A DNA stretch of 54,464 nucleotides. Origin: Chloroflexota bacterium. Its GTDB lineage: Bacteria > Chloroflexota > Dehalococcoidia > Lucifugimonadales > JADFKI01. The stretch lies in contig VXNZ01000037.1 in the NCBI GenBank assembly GCA_009840355.1, forward strand, positions 1-54,464, written 5' to 3'. Under the pieces are notes generated by a model. It did not search any database, was not told the origin of the DNA, and worked only from the letters and a program-made list of their open reading frames with translations. The translations under genes were made by a program, and so were the position numbers. Below are positions 45,570 through 53,250 of this stretch, piece after piece. How positions within the stretch are numbered: position 1 is the first letter of the stretch; each line of letters starts with the position of its first letter.

Positions 45570-46856
45570 ATGGCAAGGCGAGAAAGCGATTACAGCCGCC
45601 CGACGGTGCGAAGGCGCGGCATGCGAACCGGCTATACGACGGGCGCGTGTGCCGCGGCAGCCGCGAAAGCCGCCACGCTAGCGTTGCTATCCGACGAACC
45701 CGTCAGCGAGGTTACCATCCGTCTGCCCATCGGCAAGGACGCCACATTTCAGATTGAGCGGTGCGAGATTGACAAGAACGGTTCTGCGTCCAGCGCGACC
45801 TGTTCCGTGATAAAGGATGGCGGAGACGACCCGGATGTAACATCGGGCGCGGAGATTTGCGCGAGAGTTTGGGCGGATGACACCGCAAGTCGCATTGACA
45901 GCGCAGGTGGCGAGAGTGGTGTAGGCGTCAATAGAAGTGTGAACGGTGCGAGTGGCGCTGACGGCGCTTGCGTAACACTGCTAGGCGGCGAGGGCGTGGG
46001 CACGGTTACGAAGCCGGGAACGGGCATACCTGTCGGCGATCCGTCGATAACCCGCGTGCCGCGCCGCATGATTACGCAATCCGTACAGAATGCCGCGAAG
46101 AGCATGGGCAGTGCGGACTCGTTCATTGTGGAAATATCCGTCCCAGGCGGAAGGGAAATCGCCAAGAAGACTGACAACCCGCGTTTGGGCATTGTTGACG
46201 GCATATCCATACTCGGAACTACGGGCGTGGTGCAGCCGTTCTCCACTGCCGCTTGGCGGGCGAGCGTGAATGTCGCCATCAATGTCGCGGCGGCGAACAA
46301 TCTACCGCATATGGTCATCACCACCGGTACGCAGTCCGAGCTGTTCGCCAAGCGCTGGCTCGTGCTGGAAGATATGGCGTATGTGAATGTGGGCATATTC
46401 ACCGGCTCGGCGCTGGAACGGTGCGTGCTGAACGGTATCCCACGCGCGACGCTGGTCGGCATGGTTGGCAAGTTCTCTAAGATTGCCATGGGTTACTTCG
46501 TTACGCATGTTGCCGGCAACAAGGTCGATCCTGCGTTCCTCGCATCGCTTGCGGCTGAGTGCGGCGCGAGCGACGATGTGCAGGCGCTGATGCGCGATGC
46601 GGCAAGCGGCAGGCACTTTCAGGAGATTGCGCTGGAACACGGCGCGATGCAGGTGTTCGACCTGATGTGCGAGCGCGTGTGCGACGAGGCGCGCCGCTAC
46701 TTGAACGACAAGATGCACTCCCGCGATGCCGACCTACGCGACCGCGCGAACGACCTGATTATCGACGCGATGTGCTTCGACTTCGAGGGCGGCATCCTTG
46801 GCAAGGCGAGCACATCTGCGGCGGGCATTCCGCTCACGGCTGCGTCAGATGGCTAA
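45570..46856 (+). CDS. cbiD: Cobalt-precorrin-5B C1-methyltransferase CbiD
   Basis: This 428-residue enzyme methylates C1 of cobalt-precorrin-5B. The family opening MRTGYTTGACAAAAAKAA is present. It is followed by a divergent insert (about residues 95-150) and then GVGTVTKPGTGIPVGDPSITRVPRRM, RLGIVDGISILGTTGVVQPFS and KFSKIAMGYFVTHVAGNKVD. It is unique to the oxygen-independent route. It starts 14 bases after cbiX and overlaps cbiT by 8 bases. Confidence 0.94.
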   Translation: MARRESDYSRPTVRRRGMRTGYTTGACAAAAAKAATLALLSDEPVSEVTIRLPIGKDATFQIERCEIDKNGSASSATCSVIKDGGDDPDVTSGAEICARVWADDTASRIDSAGGESGVGVNRSVNGASGADGACVTLLGGEGVGTVTKPGTGIPVGDPSITRVPRRMITQSVQNAAKSMGSADSFIVEISVPGGREIAKKTDNPRLGIVDGISILGTTGVVQPFSTAAWRASVNVAINVAAANNLPHMVITTGTQSELFAKRWLVLEDMAYVNVGIFTGSALERCVLNGIPRATLVGMVGKFSKIAMGYFVTHVAGNKVDPAFLASLAAECGASDDVQALMRDAASGRHFQEIALEHGAMQVFDLMCERVCDEARRYLNDKMHSRDADLRDRANDLIIDAMCFDFEGGILGKASTSAAGIPLTAASDG

Positions 46857-47511
46857 GGCGCACGCTGGCAACGGCGCGAGAATTACGGGCGATAGTTCTG
46901 CAAATCGTCCGCTCGGTCTGCCGGACGAGGCATTCGCGCAGAAACGCCCTGTTCGTGGACTCATCACCAAGTCGGAAGTGCGCGCGGTGAGCTTGTACAA
47001 GCTGGGATTGAGGCGTAACAGCGTCGTGTGGGATGTTGGTGCGGGCAGCGGTTCGGTCGCGCTCGAAGCGGCGCTCATCGCGTCCGAAGGCACGGTGTAC
47101 GCGGTAGAACGAGACGGCGAGTGCCTGGAAATGCTGCGGCATAATATCGCGAATCTCGGACCTTCGAATATCGTAGTGGAAGTAGGCGAGGCGCCGGATG
47201 CGCTTGGCGGGCTGCCTGCGCCGGACTGCGTGTTTGTGGGCGGCGGAGGCAGCAAGATCGCGGACATATTGGAATGCGCTGTATCTCGATTGAAAGCGGG
47301 CGGGCGTATAGTGGTTAACCTTGCGGCAATCGAGCGCGTGCAGACTGCGCGGGCTTGCCTTGTCTCGCTAGGCTTTGATGTGGAAACGACGATGATAAGC
47401 GCGTCGCGTGGCAGTGCGCTGCCCGACGGCACGACGAGGATGGCGGCGCAGAACCCGGTGTTTATCATTACGGGGATTGACACGGATGGACAGAATAAAC
47501 AGGCTGGATAG
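46849..47511 (+). CDS. cbiT: Cobalt-precorrin-6B C15-methyltransferase (decarboxylating) CbiT
   Basis: This 220-residue SAM enzyme decarboxylates the C12 side chain and methylates C15. Conserved parts are PDEAF, VRGLITKSEVRAVSLYKLGLR, VVWDVGAGSGSVALEAALIA (SAM motif I), VYAVERDGECLEML and VFVGGGGSKIADIL. It is a stand-alone CbiT; no CbiE is fused or in the window. The start at 46849 overlaps cbiD and is preferred over 46798, which would run inside it. The last codons (GIDTDGQNKQAG) come from a dispersed CAGGATGGG-type repeat. Confidence 0.93.
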   Translation: MAKAHAGNGARITGDSSANRPLGLPDEAFAQKRPVRGLITKSEVRAVSLYKLGLRRNSVVWDVGAGSGSVALEAALIASEGTVYAVERDGECLEMLRHNIANLGPSNIVVEVGEAPDALGGLPAPDCVFVGGGGSKIADILECAVSRLKAGGRIVVNLAAIERVQTARACLVSLGFDVETTMISASRGSALPDGTTRMAAQNPVFIITGIDTDGQNKQAG

Positions 47512-47549
47512 GCAAGATAGATAGGCAGGATGGGCAAGGTGGATAAGAT
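47483..47549 (+). repeat. Dispersed repeat at the cbiT-cobI junction
   Basis: About six degenerate units (GGATGGACAG, GGCTGGATAGGCAAGATAG, GGCAGGATGGGCAAGG) span the end of cbiT and the start of cobI. One unit encodes the cbiT tail and another supplies the cobI start codon. Confidence 0.65.
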
Positions 47550-48273
47550 AGGCTGCTTGTATGGGGTTGGCGTGGGGCCGGGGGATCCGGAACTTCTGAC
47601 ATTGAAGGCGGTGCGCGTGCTGCGGGACTCGCCGGTTGTGTTCACGCCGCAGGCTGTTGGCAGCGAGGATAGCCTCGCGCTCACGGTGGCGCGACACCAC
47701 ATCGATGAATCGTGGCAGCGGCTGATATACGCCGAGGTCGTGATGGGCGGCACGTCGGATGATGTGTGGACGGAAGCCGCCGAGCGCATCTCGGGCTACC
47801 TGCTGGGCGGCGAGGATGTGGCGTTCCTGACGCAGGGCGACCCGCTGCTGTACGGCTCCTTTATGTATGTGATGGTGAAGGTTCAGGCGCTGTATCCGGA
47901 TATCCCGATCGAGGTGGTGCCGGGCGTAACATCCATCACGGCGTCCGCGTCTCGCGCGAAGATTCCGCTCGTGTCGCATGCGGAACGGCTCGCCGTGCTG
48001 CCCGCGATGTACGGCATCGACGACCTGCGCGATGTGCTGGCGCGCAACGACACGGTGGTGCTGATGAAGGTGAACCGCAGGGCGATGGCAGCGGTGTCGC
48101 AACTGGAAGCGGACGGCGAGCTGAGCCGCTGCGTGTTCGTGCGAAGGGCAACCACGCCACGAGAGCGGGTCGAGTTCAGCCTGCAAGATATATCGCCATC
48201 GGAAACGGACTACTTCTCGATGCTGATACTCAGCAAAGCCAGCATCGATGAACAGGATGGGCAGGACGGTTAG
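47530..48273 (+). CDS. cbiL: Cobalt-precorrin-2 C20-methyltransferase
   Basis: This 247-residue methyltransferase (CbiL/CobI) adds the C20 methyl group. The tetrapyrrole methylase fold is clear: LYGVGVGPGDPELLTLKAVRVLRDSPVVFTPQ, GEDVAFLTQGDPLLYGSFMYV, IEVVPGVTSITASASRAKIPLVS and VVLMKVNR. The initiation ATG sits inside a repeat unit (GGCAGGATGGGC), and the C-terminus (SIDEQDGQDG) is also repeat-encoded. A GTG nine bases later is a possible start. It lies six bases before cobM. Confidence 0.94.
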   Translation: MGKVDKIGCLYGVGVGPGDPELLTLKAVRVLRDSPVVFTPQAVGSEDSLALTVARHHIDESWQRLIYAEVVMGGTSDDVWTEAAERISGYLLGGEDVAFLTQGDPLLYGSFMYVMVKVQALYPDIPIEVVPGVTSITASASRAKIPLVSHAERLAVLPAMYGIDDLRDVLARNDTVVLMKVNRRAMAAVSQLEADGELSRCVFVRRATTPRERVEFSLQDISPSETDYFSMLILSKASIDEQDGQDG

Positions 48274-48282
48274 GCAGGATGG
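48249..48282 (+). repeat. Dispersed repeat at the cbiL-cbiF junction
   Basis: Units CAGGATGGGCAGGACGG and GGCAGGATGG encode the last residues of cbiL and provide the ATG of cbiF. Confidence 0.65.
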
Positions 48283-49127
48283 ATATTCTGGGCGAAGGCA
48301 AGGTCTTTTTTATTGGCGGCGGTCCGGGCGACCCGGAGCTGCTGACGCTGAAGGCGAAGCGCATTATCGACTCGGCGGATGTGATTATCTACGCGGATTC
48401 GCTGGTGCATCCGTCTGTGTGTGATGGCGCCAAGCACGGCGCGCGGATTATCGGCAGCAAGACGATGACGCTGGACGAAATCACCGAGACGATGATAGCG
48501 GCGGCACGTGAGGGCAAGCTCGTCGCGCGTGTGCAGAGCGGCGACCCGTCCATCTACGGCGCGGTGTTGGAACAGATGCGCCTGTTGGAATCAGCGGGGG
48601 TGGACTACGAAATAGTGCCCGGTGTCAGCGCGGCATTCGCGGCGGCGGCAGTGCTGAAGACCGAGTTCACCGTGCCGGAAGTGTCGCAGACGGTGATATT
48701 CACGCGGCTGGAGGGTCGAGTGGCAATGCCAAGCGGTGAGGAGCTGCGCGACCTCGCGGCGCACGGATGTACTCTGGTACTGTTCCTCAGCATCACTCGT
48801 ATAAACAAGGTCGTCAGTGAGCTGAAGGCGGGCGGCGCATACCACGACGATACGCCGGTCGCGGTGGTCTATCGCGTAGGCTGGGAGGACGAGTTGGTCA
48901 TCACCGGAACGCTGGGCGACATCGCGCCGAAGGTCAAGCGCGCGGGCATAACGCTGCAAGCGCTGGTGCTGGTAGGCGCGGCGTTCGACACGGACATACG
49001 GCAGCTCGAAGCGGCAGGCACGGCAGCGACATCTCACCTGTATTCGTCCAACTACACGCACCTATACCGCCGCGCCGTAGATTTCGCCAAAAGCGAAGCG
49101 GTGCATCATCGCGCGAGCAATGGCTGA
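48279..49127 (+). CDS. cbiF: Cobalt-precorrin-4 C11-methyltransferase
   Basis: This 282-residue enzyme (CbiF/CobM) methylates C11 of cobalt-precorrin-4. The tetrapyrrole methylase motifs are VFFIGGGPGDPELLTLKAKRIIDSADVIIYADSLVHP, VARVQSGDPSIYGAVLEQM, YEIVPGVSAAFAAAAVLKTEFTVPEVSQTVIFTRLEGR and TLVLFLSITRINKVV. YADSLV and TRLEGR mark it as the C11 enzyme. Its ATG comes from the repeat unit at 48249-48282, and the stop overlaps cbiG by 8 bases. Confidence 0.94.
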   Translation: MDILGEGKVFFIGGGPGDPELLTLKAKRIIDSADVIIYADSLVHPSVCDGAKHGARIIGSKTMTLDEITETMIAAAREGKLVARVQSGDPSIYGAVLEQMRLLESAGVDYEIVPGVSAAFAAAAVLKTEFTVPEVSQTVIFTRLEGRVAMPSGEELRDLAAHGCTLVLFLSITRINKVVSELKAGGAYHDDTPVAVVYRVGWEDELVITGTLGDIAPKVKRAGITLQALVLVGAAFDTDIRQLEAAGTAATSHLYSSNYTHLYRRAVDFAKSEAVHHRASNG

Positions 49128-50202
49128 CACGGCGATAGTTGCCATATCGCGGCGCGGCGCGGCGATTGCGGCGCGGATTCGAGATGCACTAGGGGATGGC
49201 GCTGTGCTGCATGTGGCGCGGCGGTTCGCGGATGATGTTGATGGCGGCGTGGCGTTTGATTTGCCGGCGCGGCCAGTGGTGGCGCGGCTGTTTGGCGAGT
49301 GCGATCGGCTCGTGCTGATGATGCCCGTCGGCGCGGCGGTCAGGCTGCTCGCGGCGCACATCGAAGACAAGCATTCGGACTGTGCCGTCGTGTGCGTGGA
49401 CGACGGCGGCCGTTTCGCGGTGAGTCTGCTGTCCGGGCATGTCGGCGGCGCGGACATCCTTGCGGAGCAAGTCGCGCGCGCGATTGACGCAACTGCGGTC
49501 ATCACATCGGCGTCGCATGCGCTGAACACCATAGCCGTTGACCTGCTGGGCGCTGAGTTAGGCTGGCGCATCGAGGCGAGTTCGCTGATGGTTACGCGGG
49601 CGAGTGCGGCGGTGGTGAACGGCGAACCTGTCGGAGTTTACCAAGACTCCGGCGAGCGTGATTGGTGGGACGCGAACAGCCTGCTGCCTTCGAACATAAC
49701 CGTTTGCGACACGATAGACGCGCTGGCGGCGTTTCCGAATGCGCTCGTGATAAGCGACCGCGTGGATGTGTCCGAGCAGGTCGCGGCGCAGGGACACAGG
49801 ACGCTAGTCGTGTACAGGCCGCGCAGTCTTGTCGTGGGGATTGGCAGCCGGCGCGGCGTGGATTTCGCCGAAGTCGATGCGTTGCTGCGCGACACATTCT
49901 CGGCGCAAGGGCTGGCGATCGGGAGCATTCGCTGCATCGCCACCGCAGAATTAAAGCGCGATGAGACGGGTATCAACATGCTTGCCGAGCGTCTGGGCGT
50001 TCCCGTGCTGCATTACGAAGCCGACGAGCTGAACACGACGCCGGGTCCGTCGCCTGCGTCCGCATCGCAGCGATTGCTGGGCATCGTTGGCGTGGCTGAA
50101 CCTGCGGCGCTGCTGGCATCCGGCGGCGAGATTATTGTGCCGAAGGTGCGATCGAAGGCGGCGACGGTTGCGGTGGCTCGTATCGTTCATAATCATATTT
50201 AG
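49120..50202 (+). CDS. cbiG: Cobalt-precorrin-5A hydrolase CbiG
   Basis: This 360-residue protein opens the delta-lactone of cobalt-precorrin-5A and releases acetaldehyde, a step of the anaerobic route only. The N-terminal domain (VAISRRGAAIAARI), the central GGADILAEQVARAIDATAVITSASH domain and the C-terminal CbiG domain (LVVGIGSRRGVDFAEVDALLRDTF, ATAELKRDETGINMLAERLGVPVLHYEADEL, GVAEPAALLASGGEIIVPKVRSKAATVAVA) are all present. It is the last gene of the visible operon. CbiH, CbiJ, CbiE and CbiA homologues are not in this window. Confidence 0.94.
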   Translation: MADTAIVAISRRGAAIAARIRDALGDGAVLHVARRFADDVDGGVAFDLPARPVVARLFGECDRLVLMMPVGAAVRLLAAHIEDKHSDCAVVCVDDGGRFAVSLLSGHVGGADILAEQVARAIDATAVITSASHALNTIAVDLLGAELGWRIEASSLMVTRASAAVVNGEPVGVYQDSGERDWWDANSLLPSNITVCDTIDALAAFPNALVISDRVDVSEQVAAQGHRTLVVYRPRSLVVGIGSRRGVDFAEVDALLRDTFSAQGLAIGSIRCIATAELKRDETGINMLAERLGVPVLHYEADELNTTPGPSPASASQRLLGIVGVAEPAALLASGGEIIVPKVRSKAATVAVARIVHNHI

Positions 50203-50294
50203 ATGAAATCCGCAAGCGAGGGAAAATCGCCCGTCCCGCCGCCGTTCTTTGCAGTATTTCCATAGTTACGGCTTCACTGGCGGCACGCAGTTGC

Positions 50295-50606
50295 CTAAGG
50301 CTCTCGTTCAATAATGGCGACTTCTTCAGGCATGTTGTCCAGCCATGCGCGAATTTGCGCTTCATCCTCCGTGCTGATGTTGCGCCTTTGGGCGTAGGCA
50401 GACATGGCATTTTTCAAGGTTTCTTTGTCCACAGGAGTTACAGCATACGGCGGCAAAATGTCAGCGCATATGTTGTTTATCTCTTGACTGTGTGTGAACG
50501 CATATACGGCGTCTTTACCTTCGTCTGCGGGATGCAAATAGCTATAGTGGATTATCTCCACGAGTGAATGAGTAATTTCTCGGTGCGACATTTTTGCTAC
50601 TCCCAT
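50295..50606 (-). CDS. Small protein of an R-M-like cluster, unknown
   Basis: This 103-residue protein is not recognised. It contains IIHYSYLHPADEGKDAVYAFTHSQEINNICADILPPY and ends with acidic helical residues (EDEAQIRAWLDNMPEEVAIIE). It starts at 50606, directly behind the nuclease stop (TGATATG), with GGAGG inside the nuclease's last codons, so the two genes are translationally coupled. A start 15 bases later is also possible. Its job is likely tied to the upstream PLD nuclease. Confidence 0.6.
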   Translation of the reverse strand: MGVAKMSHREITHSLVEIIHYSYLHPADEGKDAVYAFTHSQEINNICADILPPYAVTPVDKETLKNAMSAYAQRRNISTEDEAQIRAWLDNMPEEVAIIEREP

Positions 50607-50607
50607 A

Positions 50608-51468
50608 TCATACCAACCTCCAGACTTTGCCTTCCCGAACGATGACGCCTTCACGTCGCAACTGAACTTGGGCATTGCGAACCTGATGCTTCCATTTTCT
50701 GCCAAATGAAACACCCCTAATTACGCGGTCAACATTGTCATCGCACCATTCGGGCATCAATTCTTGAACAAGAAGATTAATTTTAGCCGTAGGTAGTGGA
50801 CCGTTCCGTTTCAGGATATACCTTACAGCATCGGCAAACTTGGCATTGGTGGACGCTTTGGGGTTGACCGCGAATTCTTCAGTGTTGGTTCGCAACTCCG
50901 CCAGGCGCTCGCTAATCTCATCAATGGCTTTGTCATATTCTGATATGGAATCACCTGTGTCATCTGAAGCCTCTTTGTATCGCCGAGCCCTACGCGCCAG
51001 GGCATCCAGTTCAACCAAGGCATCCATCGGAACTAATACACCGAATTCGCCGTATTCTCGCAAATCGTCCGACAGTTCTCTAACTTCTTGCGAATCAGTG
51101 ATGGAAACGCCTAGTTCGTAGTTGCGCCATAGTCCGCCAGAAGTAAGGTTCGCAGACGTAACAATGGCGGTATGGTTGTCTGCAACATAAGCTTTGGCAT
51201 GCAAATAGCGCAGATGTCGTACAGTGGTTTGGGGAATTTGCTCACACAGCCAGGATAAAGCAGCGCTGTCCACTAGTCCACCAGACAAGTTGCGTTCATC
51301 AAGATTGGTTAGTAAGTCTAATTGCACTGACTGAGGCTTACGCAATTGCCGAACTAACCGTTCAACAGGCTGACGAGTAATAAACGGAGCAGTTATGATT
51401 GCTGACTCTTGGATTGAGTCAACGAATCTGTCAAAGGTGTCTGCCCAAGGAGATTTGATTGACAGCAT
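50608..51468 (-). CDS. PLD-family nuclease, restriction-endonuclease-like
   Basis: This 286-residue protein has one phospholipase D HKD motif: His and Lys in HAKAYVADNHTAIVTSANLTSGG, near residue 89. An N-terminal PLD fold half precedes it (ITAPFITRQPVERLVRQLRK). A C-terminal helical region of about 90 residues (KFADAVRYILKRNGPLPTAKINLLVQELMPEW) looks like a wHTH/DNA-binding part. Single-HKD nucleases such as BfiI and the NgoFVII group are restriction enzymes. The upstream methyltransferase stub and tight gene spacing fit a restriction-modification unit. Whether the enzyme cleaves DNA alone is not known. Confidence 0.8.
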   Translation of the reverse strand: MLSIKSPWADTFDRFVDSIQESAIITAPFITRQPVERLVRQLRKPQSVQLDLLTNLDERNLSGGLVDSAALSWLCEQIPQTTVRHLRYLHAKAYVADNHTAIVTSANLTSGGLWRNYELGVSITDSQEVRELSDDLREYGEFGVLVPMDALVELDALARRARRYKEASDDTGDSISEYDKAIDEISERLAELRTNTEEFAVNPKASTNAKFADAVRYILKRNGPLPTAKINLLVQELMPEWCDDNVDRVIRGVSFGRKWKHQVRNAQVQLRREGVIVREGKVWRLV

Positions 51469-51477
51469 ATCATTATC

Positions 51478-51639
51478 TTAATTCCAAGTACGATACCATT
51501 CGCTGCCATCTCCATTGGCATGAATATCGTATTCGATGGCGTTCCAATAAGGTGGAGAGGTCACCGTCAGAGCGATAGAGTCATTTTCTATTTCTGTCAT
51601 TCGCTCACTGCTACGGCAGTAAAACATAGCGTCAGCCAT
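51478..51639 (-). pseudogene. DNA methyltransferase remnant (SPPYW motif IV)
   Basis: A 53-codon frame reads ADAMFYCRSSERMTEIENDS, then IALTVTSPPYWNAIEYD, and ends SEWYRTWN. The TSPPYW motif IV with its flanks is the N-terminus of the alpha/beta class of site-specific DNA methyltransferases. The catalytic domain with motif I and the target recognition region is missing. AGGAGC precedes the ATG. It ends 9 bases before the PLD nuclease start, so the cognate methylase has been lost to a deletion. A short real peptide is less likely. Confidence 0.8.
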
Positions 51640-51762
51640 TAGGCGCTCCTACATTGGACTACCGAGATATTAGCACTTATGTACTTGATACGCAAGCGAA
51701 AAAGAGTCTTTTTTGAGACAGATTTGTCTGCGAAGTTGGGGAAAGCAATTTCTGCGTTCCGC

Positions 51763-52596
51763 CTAGTCCACCAGGAAGCGGCGCAGTTCGGCTAGCAGGA
51801 AGTTCGGGTTGTCGGATGCTACGGGATGTCCCGAGTCCGGCACTTCGATGAATTGCAGGGACGGCTGCAATTCGCGCATTCTCGCCACGATTTCGGGGGA
51901 GAGGAAGTCGCTTTCGGCACCTTTGAGTTCCAGAATGGGACAGCGAATTTGCGCCCATTTCTCCCACAGCAGCGGCACTTCGTTCGCGCCGAAGCTGCCG
52001 TTAATCCAGAACAGGTCGGGGTCTTGCTTGGGGACATACTTACCCGCGTAGTTGAGCCGAAAGCCGTGCTGCGCGGTGGTGCGGTAGTACTCCGCGGACG
52101 GACGCGGGTTCGCCTGCATGCTGTGTTCCACATACTCGTCGATGCTGCGCCAGCCGAGCGGTCGGCGGTTCATGCCGCCAATCTGCTTCTGCGCGGACAC
52201 CGTGCTCATTTCCGGACCGTAGTCTAAGCAGATTAGGTGCTTGAGGTGCGTCGGGTTGTCGCCGGCGTATGGGATGGCGTTGCGCGCGCCGAGCGATGCG
52301 CCGACATAGTCGCACGGCACGATGCCGATAGCCTCTGCGAATGCGGCGAGATCTTCGGCGAACGCGGTTACGGCGTATCCCTCGCGAGTGTGGGAAGAAT
52401 CGCCGTGTCCGCGCTGGTCGAGCGCGATGACACGGAATTCGTTGCGCAACTCGCGGGCGATGTGGTCCCAGTTGTGCGCGTTGCCGCCCTGACCGTGCAC
52501 CAGCAGCAGGTTACGCGGCGAGTCGCCGCCCCAGTCGAGGTAGTGGATGGTCAGTCCGTTGACATCGATATAGTGGTCGGTGGGCGTGGCGGTCAT
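51763..52596 (-). CDS. Alpha/beta hydrolase
   Basis: This 277-residue enzyme has the hydrolase fold: oxyanion HGQGG in LLLVHGQGGNAHNWDHIA, VIALDQRGHGDSS, the nucleophile Ser in YVGASLGARNAIPYAG (GxSxG variant GASLG), an acidic residue in LELKGAESDFLSPE and the catalytic His in VPDSGHPVASDNP. It may be an esterase, haloperoxidase-like or C-C hydrolase; the substrate is unclear. The start at 52596 is chosen because GGGAGA precedes the ATG by 8 bases. It lies downstream of rpsU, separated by an intrinsic terminator. Confidence 0.9.
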   Translation of the reverse strand: MTATPTDHYIDVNGLTIHYLDWGGDSPRNLLLVHGQGGNAHNWDHIARELRNEFRVIALDQRGHGDSSHTREGYAVTAFAEDLAAFAEAIGIVPCDYVGASLGARNAIPYAGDNPTHLKHLICLDYGPEMSTVSAQKQIGGMNRRPLGWRSIDEYVEHSMQANPRPSAEYYRTTAQHGFRLNYAGKYVPKQDPDLFWINGSFGANEVPLLWEKWAQIRCPILELKGAESDFLSPEIVARMRELQPSLQFIEVPDSGHPVASDNPNFLLAELRRFLVD

Positions 52597-52652
52597 GGCG
52601 CAGTCTCCCGTGCGGGTGTGTGTGGATGAAAGTTTATAAATGGGAAGGCACA

Positions 52653-52693
52653 AAAGCAAACCGCCCTGTGCAAGGGGGAAACACAAGGCGGCT
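52653..52693 (-). terminator. Intrinsic terminator after rpsU
   Basis: On the minus strand an 11-pair stem with one G-U pair, GCCGCCTTGTG against CACAGGGCGGT, is followed by TTTGCTTTTG. It sits 55 bases beyond the rpsU stop and before the hydrolase gene. Confidence 0.75.
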
Positions 52694-52747
52694 TTGCGAG
52701 TACATTCTCGGTATTGGCATGCAGTTGTGGTAGTCGCGGAGACGCGG

Positions 52748-52936
52748 CTATCGGACGCGGCGGCGGCGAATGCGGCGTAGGCTGCGCTGCTTATCGAGGC
52801 GTGTCTGCTCGCCCTTGGAGCGGAAGAAGCGCCGGTTGCGCAGCTCGCGGAGAATGCCGGAGCGCTGCATAGTAGTCTGGAAGCGCCTAAGCAGCGCCTC
52901 GGGATCTTCGCCTTCGCGTAAGGTTACATAAGCCAA
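52748..52936 (-). CDS. rpsU: 30S ribosomal protein S21
   Basis: This 62-residue protein joins the 30S subunit late and aids initiation. It has the family pattern YVTLREGEDPEALLRRFQTTMQRSGILRELRNRRFF followed by an Arg-rich tail. The start codon is TTG at 52936, chosen because GGAGG lies 8 bases upstream; a start that misses it would drop the first conserved residues. A terminator follows. Confidence 0.95.
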   Translation of the reverse strand: MAYVTLREGEDPEALLRRFQTTMQRSGILRELRNRRFFRSKGEQTRLDKQRSLRRIRRRRVR

Positions 52937-53250
52937 GTGTATTTCCTCCGTGTGTCATTGCAGCGAGGGGATGGGCGGCGCATGCTGCGTAACAATGCGT
53001 AGCGTAACGATGCACACCAATTAGGCAAAGTATAACACAAGGGGCATGAGTTTGTCAGGGCGTGGTTGTGAGCAGGACGATTTCACAAATGCAATTTATC
53101 CTTGTCATTTCGAGCGAAGCGAGAAATCTAAAGTCGGAAACAGGTCTGCATGCAACGACTTTAGATGCCTCACTGCGTTCGGAATGACAAAAACAGCGCG
53201 GAATGACAACATTAAGGGTTTGTGAAATCGCCTCGTGAGCGATAGCGTTT
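52937..53250. other. Intergenic region with a palindromic repeat
   Basis: This 314-base stretch between rpsU and the next minus-strand gene is filled mainly by the inverted repeat at 53102-53190. No gene is supported. Confidence 0.6.
53102..53190. repeat. Imperfect 35-base inverted repeat (MITE-like)
   Basis: TTGTCATTTCGAGCGAAGCG with its continuation to AAAGTCG (53102-53136) faces its imperfect complement, ending GTTCGGAATGACAA (53156-53190), across 19 bases. About 28 of 35 positions match. It resembles widespread intergenic palindromes with TCATTCCGAACG ends; a partial copy is near 32335-32360 and a second near 41161. Confidence 0.7.
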
